A stretch of DNA of 64,000 nucleotides, taken from positions 47,451-111,450 of the forward strand of contig NZ_LMKO01000001.1 in the NCBI RefSeq assembly GCF_001421705.1, in the 5' to 3' direction. The position numbers were made by a program, and so were the translations under genes. Source of the DNA: Xylophilus sp. Leaf220. GTDB lineage: Bacteria > Pseudomonadota > Gammaproteobacteria > Burkholderiales > Burkholderiaceae_C. Shown piece after piece: positions 8,968 through 16,225 of the stretch. Each line of letters starts with the position of its first letter. Positions within the stretch are counted from its first letter, which is position 1. A model generated the notes under the pieces. That model was not told the origin of the DNA. It made no database searches and was given only the letters and a program-made list of their open reading frames with translations.

Positions 8968-9408
8968 TCAGTAGTCCTCTGCGACGCCGATGAAGCCGCC
9001 GTTGTTCGCCCGGATGATGTCGTCGCGGCTGGCCTTCGCTGTCAGGGGCGAGACGGAACGGCCGTCCGGCCCCATGCTGTAGAGATCGTAGTCGCTGTTG
9101 AGCGGATGCAGCGACTTGTCCTTGCGCTTCTCGCCGACCGAGGCGTTCTCCATCGAAAGATACTGGTAAGGATGGCCCCAGGGATCCAGAAGATCGCCTG
9201 CGATCGGGGCCAGCGCCGCGGGGTAGGTGTTGTACCGTGTGAAATACCGGTCGAGCCGCGTCTGCAGGTCCAGCAGGTCGCGCTTCGCAACAGACACCCG
9301 GCCCTTGTCCATCGCGCTGGTATACGACGGAATCGCCACTGCCGCCAGAATGGTCACGATGGCCACCGTGATCATCAGTTCGACCAGGGTGAAGCCACCG
9401 CCCCGCAT
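8968..9408 (-). CDS. type IV pilin / type II pseudopilin-like protein
   Basis: 146-residue prepilin-like protein. The N-terminus MRGGGFTLVELMITV shows a prepilin peptidase site (G before F, Glu at mature position 5) and a hydrophobic first helix. The C-terminal part (DPWGHPYQYLS, YDLYSMGPDG, RDDIIRANNGGF) matches the GspG-type major pseudopilin fold with its calcium-binding end. An in-frame ATG at 9483 would give a 30-residue leader; neither start has a strong ribosome site. No secretion or pilus assembly genes are nearby. It is cotranscribed with the downstream GGDEF/EAL gene, suggesting a link between a surface or secretion filament and cyclic di-GMP. Confidence 0.88.
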   Translation of the reverse strand: MRGGGFTLVELMITVAIVTILAAVAIPSYTSAMDKGRVSVAKRDLLDLQTRLDRYFTRYNTYPAALAPIAGDLLDPWGHPYQYLSMENASVGEKRKDKSLHPLNSDYDLYSMGPDGRSVSPLTAKASRDDIIRANNGGFIGVAEDY

Positions 9409-9607
9409 GTGCAGATAGCGGCGGGAGACGAATCGGGGGCAACCGACTGCGTGCGCGGCAGACGCGCGCTTTGTTGTGATCATCGTGTGTAGGCAGTTGC
9501 CGGGCCATCGTGCCACGCTTTGCTCCCGGGCACATCGGGCTTCTCCAGCGCGGCAATGCTCGTCCGACCTGCGGTTTCCGCGACGCGGCAGACGGTCGCC
9601 GATCCGT

Positions 9608-10522
9608 TCAGGGCCGGCTTCGCAACTTGCGGCTCGTCTTGCCGTCGGTGGGCGGAACTGCCGCACGTCCGCGCGCCTGCAGCAGCGTGCAGATCACTGC
9701 CACCTGCTGTTGGATCGCTTTCGCCACCTCGACGCGGCGCGTCGCGCCCATCCGGCTGGAGATGGCCGCTACGCTGACGGCGGCCATCGGGTTGTCGGGC
9801 GGAAACGCCACGCCGACCGCCGCGGTTCCGGGTGTCGCCGCGCTGTCCAGGAACGAATAGCCGTTCGCACGTCCCTCGGCCACGGCCGCGCGCAGAAAGC
9901 CCAGGTCGAAGGCCGCGAACTTGCGGTAGCGCGCGCTGTTCGCCTCGATGATCTCCTCGGCCTCGGCGGGGGGCAGCGCGCACAGGATCGCCAGGCCTCC
10001 GGCGCCGATGCCCATCGGCCGGCGGATGCCGACATCCAGCGTCAGCGCCTTGATCGGGTAGTCGCCCAGCGCCCGGCTGGTACAGATCGACTCTGCGCCG
10101 CGGCGCTCGCTCAGGTACACCGTGTCCTGGGTCTGCTCCGCGATCTCGGCCAGCGCGTCGTCGCAGATCTCGCTCAGCCGGTAGCGCGGTTGTGCCAGCA
10201 AGCCCAGCTCGTACAGCAGCGGCCCCAGGTGGTACTTGCGCGTCAACGGGTCGCGGTCGACCAGGCCTTCCAGCTCCAGCCGCTGCAGCATGCGAAAGCA
10301 GGTCGACATGGGCAGGCCGCTGACGCTGGCGACGTCGCCGATCCGCATCCCGCGGCGTCCGCGCGACGCCACCACCCGCAGCATGCCGACGACGCGCTCG
10401 ATGCTTTGCGTGCCGGTGCGACCCGTGGCACCCGCATCGCCGGGCAGCGGATCGCCGGGCGGAGAGGCGGCGTCTGCCGCGAGCGAAGCGACGAACGTAT
10501 CGAATTCTTTAGTTTCCACCAT
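9608..10522 (-). CDS. IclR-family transcriptional regulator
   Basis: 304-residue regulator. A winged helix-turn-helix occupies roughly residues 35-100 (QSIERVVGMLRVV...IGDVASVSGLPMSTCFRMLQRLELEGLV, in parts), followed by the IclR effector-binding domain with GAGGLAILCALPP. Family members bind small organic acids and control adjacent catabolic operons. It is divergent from the hydratase/lyase operon starting at 10631. One arm of a 13-bp inverted repeat overlaps its own start codon, consistent with autoregulation. The effector is probably the substrate or product of the neighbouring enzymes (inference). Confidence 0.93.
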   Translation of the reverse strand: MVETKEFDTFVASLAADAASPPGDPLPGDAGATGRTGTQSIERVVGMLRVVASRGRRGMRIGDVASVSGLPMSTCFRMLQRLELEGLVDRDPLTRKYHLGPLLYELGLLAQPRYRLSEICDDALAEIAEQTQDTVYLSERRGAESICTSRALGDYPIKALTLDVGIRRPMGIGAGGLAILCALPPAEAEEIIEANSARYRKFAAFDLGFLRAAVAEGRANGYSFLDSAATPGTAAVGVAFPPDNPMAAVSVAAISSRMGATRRVEVAKAIQQQVAVICTLLQARGRAAVPPTDGKTSRKLRSRP

Positions 10523-10607
10523 GTGGCAGTTTCCCGGGTTGCACCTGAATAGGCCGTTGTCCATACGCACTGTAATCGGCTTATCGGATCGAAAGAAACC
10601 GCCACAT
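10521..10607. promoter_or_regulatory. divergent control region with spaced inverted repeat
   Basis: ATGTGGCAGTTTC at 10521-10533 and GAAACCGCCACAT at 10595-10607 are inverted copies matching in 12 of 13 positions, with corresponding bases 74 bp apart (about seven helical turns). The left arm overlaps the IclR start codon; the right arm ends 24 bases before the first operon gene. This is the expected place for an IclR operator pair, possibly acting by looping. No convincing -35/-10 pair was identified. Confidence 0.6.
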
Positions 10608-10630
10608 TGTGAGAGCCGGAAGGACGATAG

Positions 10631-11926
10631 ATGCCACAGACAATGACCGAGAAGATACTGGCCAGGGCCGCCGGCAAGGCCAGCGTACGGCCGGGCGAGG
10701 AAGTGACCGCGCGGCCCGACTTCGTGATCAGCTACGACTTCCCCGGCTACACCGATGTGTTCTTCAAGGAGACACGGGAAGACTTCGGCATCGACAAGGT
10801 GTCGAGCCCGGAGCGCTTCGTGCTGTTCATCGACCACATGGTGCCGGCGGTCGCGCCCAAGGAGGAGGAACTGCACAAGATCACCCGGGCCTGGGGCCGC
10901 GACCAGGGCGTGCCGGTCTACGAGCGCGAGGGCATCGGCCACCAGGTCTCGGCCGAACTGGGCTATGCCACGCCCGGGGCCTTCGTGGTGCATTTCGACG
11001 GCCACGTGAGCCAGCTGGGCGCGTTCGGCACCTTCGCCTTCGGCGCCCGCAAGGGCGTGCTCGAATCCTTCGTCACCGAGCACCTGACGATGACGGTACC
11101 GGCCACCGTAAAGGTCGAGCTGGTCGGCACGCTGCAGCCCGGCGTGATGGCGCGCGACGTCTTCCACCACATGGTGCGGGTGATGGGCCCCGCGTCGTGC
11201 CGCTTCAAGGCGGTGGAGCTGTGCGGCCCGGTGATCGACGCGATGAGCATCGAAGGCCGCCAGACCGTCTGCGGACAGGCGATGTTCCTGGGCGCCACCA
11301 CCATGCTGATCGCACCCGACGCCAAGACGCTGGCCTATGTGGACGGCCGCGCGAAGGTGGCGCTGCCGCCGGTGTACCCGGATGCCGACGCGGCGTACGA
11401 CCGTGTCTGGACCATCGACGTATCGGATCTCGCACCGATCGTGGTGGTGCCGCCCAGCCCCGCCAACACACGCGACCTGGTCGACTACCTGGGCGTGGAA
11501 GTGCACACCGGCTACCTCGGTTCCTGCGCGAGCGGCCGGCTGGAAGACCTGCGCGCCGCGGCCGACGTGCTGCGGGGCCGCCGCATCCACCCGGGCTTCC
11601 AGCTGCACGTGGTGCCCACCTCGCGCACCATCATGGCCGCCGCTGCGCGGGAGGGGCTGATCGAATGCCTGGTCGAGGCCGGCGCCTTCATCAGCTCCCC
11701 CAGCTGCGACTACTGCTTCGGCCGCATCGCCACGATGAGCGACGGCCAGCGGGCCGTCTCCACCGGCACGCTCAACACGCCGGGCCGCATGGGCAGCGTC
11801 GATTCCGAGATTTACATCTGCAATGCAGCCGTGGTGGCCGCGTCGGCCCTGGAGGGGCGCATCGCCGATCCGCGACCCTACCTGGCCGAAGCCGCTGCGC
11901 TGGCCATCGCGGAGGAGGTGCAATGA
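10631..11926 (+). CDS. aconitase-superfamily (LeuC-like) hydratase large subunit
   Basis: 431-residue large subunit of a 4Fe-4S hydro-lyase of the isopropylmalate isomerase / homoaconitase group. Likely cluster cysteines are in GSCASGRLEDL and SPSCDYCFG, and the substrate-site segment TGTLNTPGRMG is present. The usual GDSHT-type motif reads FDGHVSQLGAFG, so the Ser is missing, arguing for a substrate other than isopropylmalate. It overlaps the small-subunit gene by ATGA. With the lyase downstream the set resembles dimethylmaleate hydratase DmdAB plus dimethylmalate lyase of nicotinate fermenters, but that assignment is inference. Expression is probably under the divergent IclR regulator. Confidence 0.85.
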   Translation: MPQTMTEKILARAAGKASVRPGEEVTARPDFVISYDFPGYTDVFFKETREDFGIDKVSSPERFVLFIDHMVPAVAPKEEELHKITRAWGRDQGVPVYEREGIGHQVSAELGYATPGAFVVHFDGHVSQLGAFGTFAFGARKGVLESFVTEHLTMTVPATVKVELVGTLQPGVMARDVFHHMVRVMGPASCRFKAVELCGPVIDAMSIEGRQTVCGQAMFLGATTMLIAPDAKTLAYVDGRAKVALPPVYPDADAAYDRVWTIDVSDLAPIVVVPPSPANTRDLVDYLGVEVHTGYLGSCASGRLEDLRAAADVLRGRRIHPGFQLHVVPTSRTIMAAAAREGLIECLVEAGAFISSPSCDYCFGRIATMSDGQRAVSTGTLNTPGRMGSVDSEIYICNAAVVAASALEGRIADPRPYLAEAAALAIAEEVQ

Positions 11927-12453
11927 GCCTGCTGCCTCTGCGCGGCCGCGTGGCCTGGGTCTTCGAAGAGGACGACTACGACATCGACCTGATCGTCGGC
12001 GTGCGCAACATCAAGATCACCGATCTGAACGAACTGGCCGCCATCGCCATGTCGGACTATCTGCCCGGCTTCGCGGCCACGGTGCAGAAGGGCGACCTGC
12101 TGGTCGGCGGCCACAACTTCGGCTACGGCCATCCCCACTACCCGGCCATGCGGGCGATGCGCCACCTGGGCATCGCCGCGGTGATCGCCGAATCGTTCTC
12201 GCCCGGCTTCTTCCGGGGAGAGACCAGCATGGGCTTTCCGCTGGTGAGCTGTCCCGGCATCCGCACCGCGGCCCTGCGCGGCGACGAACTGGCGGTCGAC
12301 TGGGACACCTCCGTCGTGTCCAACCTGACGACCGGCCGCCAGCTGCCGTTGGAGCCGTTCTCCGATTCCGAGCGCGGCATGCTCGATGCCGGCGGCCTCA
12401 TCCCGTACCTCAAGCGCCGCACCGTCGCCGCAGCCGGCGCGGCGGTCGCATGA
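11923..12453 (+). CDS. LeuD-like hydratase small subunit
   Basis: 176-residue swivelling-domain partner of the upstream large subunit, translationally coupled through an ATGA overlap. It begins LRGRVAWVFEEDDYDIDLIVG and follows the short archaeal/bacterial LeuD-type layout. The substrate-binding loop, normally NFGCGSSREHA, reads NFGYGHPHYPAM; loss of Cys-Gly-Ser-Ser-Arg-Glu implies that the substrate carboxylate is held differently. It is shorter than the roughly 215-residue LeuD of leucine biosynthesis in these bacteria, which supports a catabolic paralogue rather than the biosynthetic enzyme. Confidence 0.85.
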   Translation: MSLLPLRGRVAWVFEEDDYDIDLIVGVRNIKITDLNELAAIAMSDYLPGFAATVQKGDLLVGGHNFGYGHPHYPAMRAMRHLGIAAVIAESFSPGFFRGETSMGFPLVSCPGIRTAALRGDELAVDWDTSVVSNLTTGRQLPLEPFSDSERGMLDAGGLIPYLKRRTVAAAGAAVA

Positions 12454-12511
12454 GCGATCCCCACCCGCGAGCGACATCCCGACGCGATCCATGCACCACA
12501 GGAGACATGCC

Positions 12512-13393
12512 ATGACTTCATCCCGACAGGCGCTTCGCGCCCGCATCGACGGCGGCGACACCGTCTGGTTCGCCGGCGCGCAGGACGCGCTTTCCGCACT
12601 GCTGGTGGACCGGTCGGGCTTCGACGGCATCTTCACCACCGGCTTCGGCATCTCGGCCTCGCTGCTGGGCATGCCCGACATGGAGCTCTATACGCTCAGC
12701 GAGAACGTCGGCGTGGTCGACCGCATCGTCAACATCGTCGGCAAGCCGGTCTTCGCCGATGCCGACACCGGCTACGGGAACGTGCTGAACGTGGCCCGCA
12801 CGGTGCGCGAAATGGAAAAGGCCGGCGTCGCGGCGCTGTCGCTGGAAGACCAGGTGAGCCCGAAGCGCTGCCCTGCCGCGGCCACGCATTCGATCGTGGT
12901 GCCGGTCGCGGACGCTGTCGCTCGGATCAGGGCGGCGGTCGATGCGCGACAGGACCCGGACCTGCTGATCGTCGCCCGCACCGATGCGATGGACGCCGGC
13001 GAGGCGCTGGAGCGCTGTGCCCGCTATGCCGAGGCCGGTGCCGACCTGATCCAGCCGATCTCGCGCACCTTCGACCGCTTCGAGCAGCTGGTGGAGATGC
13101 AGAAGGCCTGCGGCAAGCGCCTCTCGCTGCAGCTCATGGCCGGCACCTGGATGACCGCGCTCAGCCGGCAGCAGATCGAATCGGTCGCCGCGTTCGCCAC
13201 CTACCCGATCGTCGGACTGCTCAGCACCGTGCGGGCGGTGCAGGCCAACCTAGAGGCATTGGCGGCCCGCCGATCGGGCGACTTCGCCGGCCTGCCCTTC
13301 GAGCAGACCACGATGGCCATGTTCAAGCAGACGATCGGCTGGCACGAGCTGGAGGCGCGCCAGGCCGAGTACGAGACCGCCCCCGCCGCCTAG
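12512..13393 (+). CDS. isocitrate lyase/PEP mutase-superfamily lyase
   Basis: 293-residue TIM-barrel enzyme of the group that includes methylisocitrate lyase, oxaloacetate decarboxylase and 2,3-dimethylmalate lyase. Metal-binding landmarks are visible: DADTGYGN, EKAGVAALSLEDQ and IVARTDA. The catalytic loop, usually K-[KR]-C-G-H, reads PKRCPAAATHS, keeping Lys-Arg-Cys but not Gly-His. The ATG at 12512 follows GGAG; the frame is open further upstream but without a start signal. It would cleave a 2-hydroxy acid made by the two preceding hydratase subunits into pyruvate or a related keto acid plus a short acid (inference from family and order). Confidence 0.87.
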   Translation: MTSSRQALRARIDGGDTVWFAGAQDALSALLVDRSGFDGIFTTGFGISASLLGMPDMELYTLSENVGVVDRIVNIVGKPVFADADTGYGNVLNVARTVREMEKAGVAALSLEDQVSPKRCPAAATHSIVVPVADAVARIRAAVDARQDPDLLIVARTDAMDAGEALERCARYAEAGADLIQPISRTFDRFEQLVEMQKACGKRLSLQLMAGTWMTALSRQQIESVAAFATYPIVGLLSTVRAVQANLEALAARRSGDFAGLPFEQTTMAMFKQTIGWHELEARQAEYETAPAA

Positions 13394-13426
13394 GCACCTT
13401 TCTCGCCCATAACGACAGGAGACACC

Positions 13427-14419
13427 ATGCGCCAACTGAAGATCTTCGCCCGCCTCGCCGTCGCGGCATCCCTCGCACTGGGCGCGGCCGTGGCCCTCGC
13501 CCAGACCGGCGGATTCCCCACCAAGCCGATCCGCATCATCGTGCCCTACCCCGCCGGCGGCGCCACCGACGTGGCCGCCCGCATGCTCGGCCCACGTCTG
13601 CAGGAAGAACTGGGCCAGCCGATCGTGGTCGAGAACCGGCCCGGCGCGGGCGGCAACATCGCGATGAACGCGGTTGCGCAAAGCGTGCCCGACGGCCACA
13701 CCCTGGCGATGACGCTGACCGGCATGCTGTCGATCAACCCGGTCATCTACAAGAAGGCGGGCTTCGATTCCGCGGACTTCACGCCGGTCGCGCGGGTGTC
13801 GCTGGCACCGCTGCTGCTGGTCGTGCCGGAGAAGTCGCCCTACAAGAACGTGCAGGAGCTGCTGGCCGCGGGCAAGAGCGCCGGCAAGAACGGCATGGCC
13901 TACGGCTCGGCCGGTGCGGGCGGACTGTCGCATCTGGCGTCCGAGTCGATCAACAGCCATGCGGGCGGCAACTTCACCCACGTGCCCTACAAGGGCGGCG
14001 CTCCGCTGGTGCAGGCGCTGATGGCCAACGAGGTCGCCTGGGGACTGCTGGGCACCGGCGACGCGCGCAGCTTCGTGCAGGCGGGCAAGCTGAAGGCGAT
14101 CGGCGTGCTGCGCAACGGCCGCTCCGAACTGTGGCCCGAGATCGCCACTCTGCCCGAGCAGGGCCTGGCCGGGGGGGTCGATTTCGACGTGTGGTTCGGC
14201 GTGGTCGCGCCGGCCAAGACGCCGAAGGCGGTGGTCGCCCTGTTGAACCAGAAGATCGCCCTGATCGTTTCCGAACCGGCGTTCCGCAAGCGCCTGAACG
14301 AGCTGGGCGGCGTGGCACCGGCCACCGGCAACACGACCGAAGCCTTCACCGACGTCATCAACCGCGAGCTGGCGGTACTGCCCACCGCCGCCAAGGAGGC
14401 CGGGCTGCAGCTCGACTGA
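13427..14419 (+). CDS. Bug/TctC-type periplasmic binding protein
   Basis: 330-residue tripartite-tricarboxylate-transport receptor of the Bug family. It has a signal peptide (MRQLKIFARLAVAASLALGA, cut near ALAQ) and the family start FPTKPIRIIVPYPAGGATDVAAR with the following ENRPGAGGN. Bug proteins are numerous in Burkholderiales and bind carboxylates, amides or aromatic acids. An AGGAG site precedes the ATG. It ends the catabolic operon, so it likely captures the acid processed by the hydratase and lyase; no TctAB membrane genes are nearby, as is common for orphan Bug genes. Confidence 0.93.
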   Translation: MRQLKIFARLAVAASLALGAAVALAQTGGFPTKPIRIIVPYPAGGATDVAARMLGPRLQEELGQPIVVENRPGAGGNIAMNAVAQSVPDGHTLAMTLTGMLSINPVIYKKAGFDSADFTPVARVSLAPLLLVVPEKSPYKNVQELLAAGKSAGKNGMAYGSAGAGGLSHLASESINSHAGGNFTHVPYKGGAPLVQALMANEVAWGLLGTGDARSFVQAGKLKAIGVLRNGRSELWPEIATLPEQGLAGGVDFDVWFGVVAPAKTPKAVVALLNQKIALIVSEPAFRKRLNELGGVAPATGNTTEAFTDVINRELAVLPTAAKEAGLQLD

Positions 14420-14437
14420 TGCGAGGGGGCGGGCCCC

Positions 14438-14470
14438 CGGCATGCGGATGTGTCCGACGTCCGCATGCCG
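14438..14470 (+). terminator. strong hairpin after the Bug gene
   Basis: Perfect 11-bp stem CGGCATGCGGA / TCCGCATGCCG with an 11-base loop, 19 bases after the Bug stop codon. There is no T-run, so it may slow polymerase or protect the mRNA end rather than act as a classical terminator. Confidence 0.5.
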
Positions 14471-14492
14471 CCGGGCAGGCCATAGTGGCGCG

Positions 14493-14828
14493 ATGCCCGA
14501 TGCCCGCAAGTACCCCCACACACCCGACCAGCGCTATTTCGTCGTCAAAGGACGGCTGTGGCGCAGCAGCGACCCGGCCCTCGACCCGCACACTCGGCAA
14601 CGGCTGGTCGACCAGCTGATGGATGCACGCCGCGCAGTGGGCGCGGCATTGAAGCATCGCGACGGAGAAGCCGAGCGCGAGGCCCGCCGGCAGGTGGACG
14701 CCGCGAAGACCGCGCTCGGCGAGCGCGGCCCCGTATGGTGGGACGACGGCGCACCCGACTTCAACCGGCGGCTGGTGGCGCACACACCCTACGCACAGTG
14801 GTACGCCGCGCTCGCACCCGCCGCATAG
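14493..14828 (+). CDS. conserved hypothetical protein
   Basis: 111-residue soluble protein with the pattern YPHTPDQRYFVVKGRLWRSSDPALD at the start (in parts), a charged helical middle and ERGPVWWDDGAPDFNRRLV...TPYAQWY near the end. This is a widespread proteobacterial family of unknown function, sometimes labelled biopolymer transporter Tol without experimental support. The start at 14493 was chosen because family proteins begin just before the YPHTPD segment. No operon partner is evident; the next gene is convergent. Confidence 0.75.
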   Translation: MPDARKYPHTPDQRYFVVKGRLWRSSDPALDPHTRQRLVDQLMDARRAVGAALKHRDGEAEREARRQVDAAKTALGERGPVWWDDGAPDFNRRLVAHTPYAQWYAALAPAA

Positions 14829-14848
14829 CAGCCTGCGCGCCAGACACC

Positions 14849-16039
14849 TCAGGGGCTGGCCGCCTGCCCCGCGGCCAAATTCCGCACCGCCGCCAGCAGA
14901 TCGTCGATTTCGTCCGCCGTCGTGTAGGCGTGGGGCGACGCCCGCACAATTTCGTGCAGTCCGCGGGCCCGCATGTCGAGCGGCGTGTACGCCATGCCGT
15001 TCACCGCCAGCACCATGCCTTCGCCGGCCAGTTGCGCCTGTACCTGCACGGGCGCCAGGCCCTCCAACGTGAAGCTGACCAGCCCCGACTGGGCCGTACC
15101 CAGATCCCGCAACCGCACGCCGTCGATGCGCGCCAGGCCCTCCCGCAACTGCGTGGCGCGGGCGCCGATAACCTGCCGGAGGTTGTCCACACCGAGCGCC
15201 AGCGCGCCCTCCAGCGCCACGCCCAACCCCAGCCGGAGCGCGACTGATGCTTCGGACGCCTCGAAACGGCGCGCATCGGCGCGCAGGACGTATTCGCTGC
15301 CGTTCCACGGCGCGGTGAAATGGTCCACCGTCGGCGGGTGCAGCGTCTCGAGAAAGCCGCGTCGCACGTACAACAGGCCGGTGCCGCGCGGACCGCGCAG
15401 CCACTTGCGGCCCGGCGCCGTCAGCACGTCGCAGCCCAGCGCCCGCACGTCGACTGGCATCTGGCCGACGGCCTGTGCCGCATCCAGCACGAAGGGCACG
15501 CCGGCCGCGCGGGTCAGCGCGCCCACCGCCGCAGCCGGGTTCACCAGGCCGCCGTTGGCCGGCAGCCAGGTGAGCGACACCATCCGGACCGAAGCATCCA
15601 GGTTGTAGGCCAGGTCGTCCAGGTCGATCGTGCCGTCGGCCTCGCAGCCCACCTGCTGCACCGTGGCGCCGGTGGCGCGGGCGATGTGCAGCAGGGCCGC
15701 GTAGTTGCCTCCCCATTCGCTGCGGCCGACCAGCACGCGGTCGCCACGCTTCAACCCCATCGCCGCGATCACCGCCTGCCAGCCGCGCGAGTGGCTGTCG
15801 GTGAGCGCGATCTCGTCGGCGTCGCAGCCGAGCAGACGCGCGGCCGACCGGTAGACCTGGTCCACCGCGCCCTGCCGCTCGCCGGCCGCGCCGTAGGCGC
15901 CGAGAGACGACTCGAGCGCCAGATGGGCGGTGATGGCGTCCACCACGGCCTGCGGCATCAGCGATGCGCCCGCGTTGTTGAAATAGTGGCGCGGTGTGCC
16001 GGCCGGCAGGCCGGCACGGAGGATGGCGGGATCGAGCAT
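14849..16039 (-). CDS. class V PLP-dependent aminotransferase
   Basis: 396-residue enzyme with the aspartate-aminotransferase fold of the cysteine desulfurase / isopenicillin epimerase group. Visible landmarks are HYFNNAGASLMP at the N-terminus, the cofactor-binding FVLDAAQAVGQ and the PLP lysine in APGRKWLRGPRGTG. No catalytic Cys loop typical of NifS/IscS desulfurases was seen, so a transaminase or racemase role is more likely. It is a single gene convergent with the hypothetical at 14493 and divergent from the histidine kinase at 16226. Substrate unknown. Confidence 0.88.
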   Translation of the reverse strand: MLDPAILRAGLPAGTPRHYFNNAGASLMPQAVVDAITAHLALESSLGAYGAAGERQGAVDQVYRSAARLLGCDADEIALTDSHSRGWQAVIAAMGLKRGDRVLVGRSEWGGNYAALLHIARATGATVQQVGCEADGTIDLDDLAYNLDASVRMVSLTWLPANGGLVNPAAAVGALTRAAGVPFVLDAAQAVGQMPVDVRALGCDVLTAPGRKWLRGPRGTGLLYVRRGFLETLHPPTVDHFTAPWNGSEYVLRADARRFEASEASVALRLGLGVALEGALALGVDNLRQVIGARATQLREGLARIDGVRLRDLGTAQSGLVSFTLEGLAPVQVQAQLAGEGMVLAVNGMAYTPLDMRARGLHEIVRASPHAYTTADEIDDLLAAVRNLAAGQAASP

Positions 16040-16097
16040 GGGCGGGGCGGGGCGGGGCGGAGCCGGTCGGGTAGCGGGTGGCGGGTGGCGGGTGGCG
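16040..16097. repeat. short G-rich tandem repeats in a promoter region
   Basis: A run of about four GGGGC-type pentamers (16040-16060) is followed by three to four copies of GCGGGTG (about 16074-16097), directly upstream of the aminotransferase start. Such runs are prone to slippage and could alter spacing in the divergent promoter region. Confidence 0.7.
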
Positions 16098-16225
16098 ACA
16101 GACCCGCCAGTCTATCGAGCACGCGCCCCGGGGTGCCGCCGGGGTTCGCGCGGCATGCGGGACCGCCGGGCCTCTTCCCAGATAATGCCGCGGACGCAAC
16201 GACACGTTCGGACGATCACATATCC

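Noticed and set aside
6601-9492. 963-codon open frame on the plus strand
   Set aside because: It is antisense to the GGDEF/EAL and pilin genes, has no recognisable domain and is rich in His/Arg/Gln, as expected for a shadow frame in GC-rich coding DNA.
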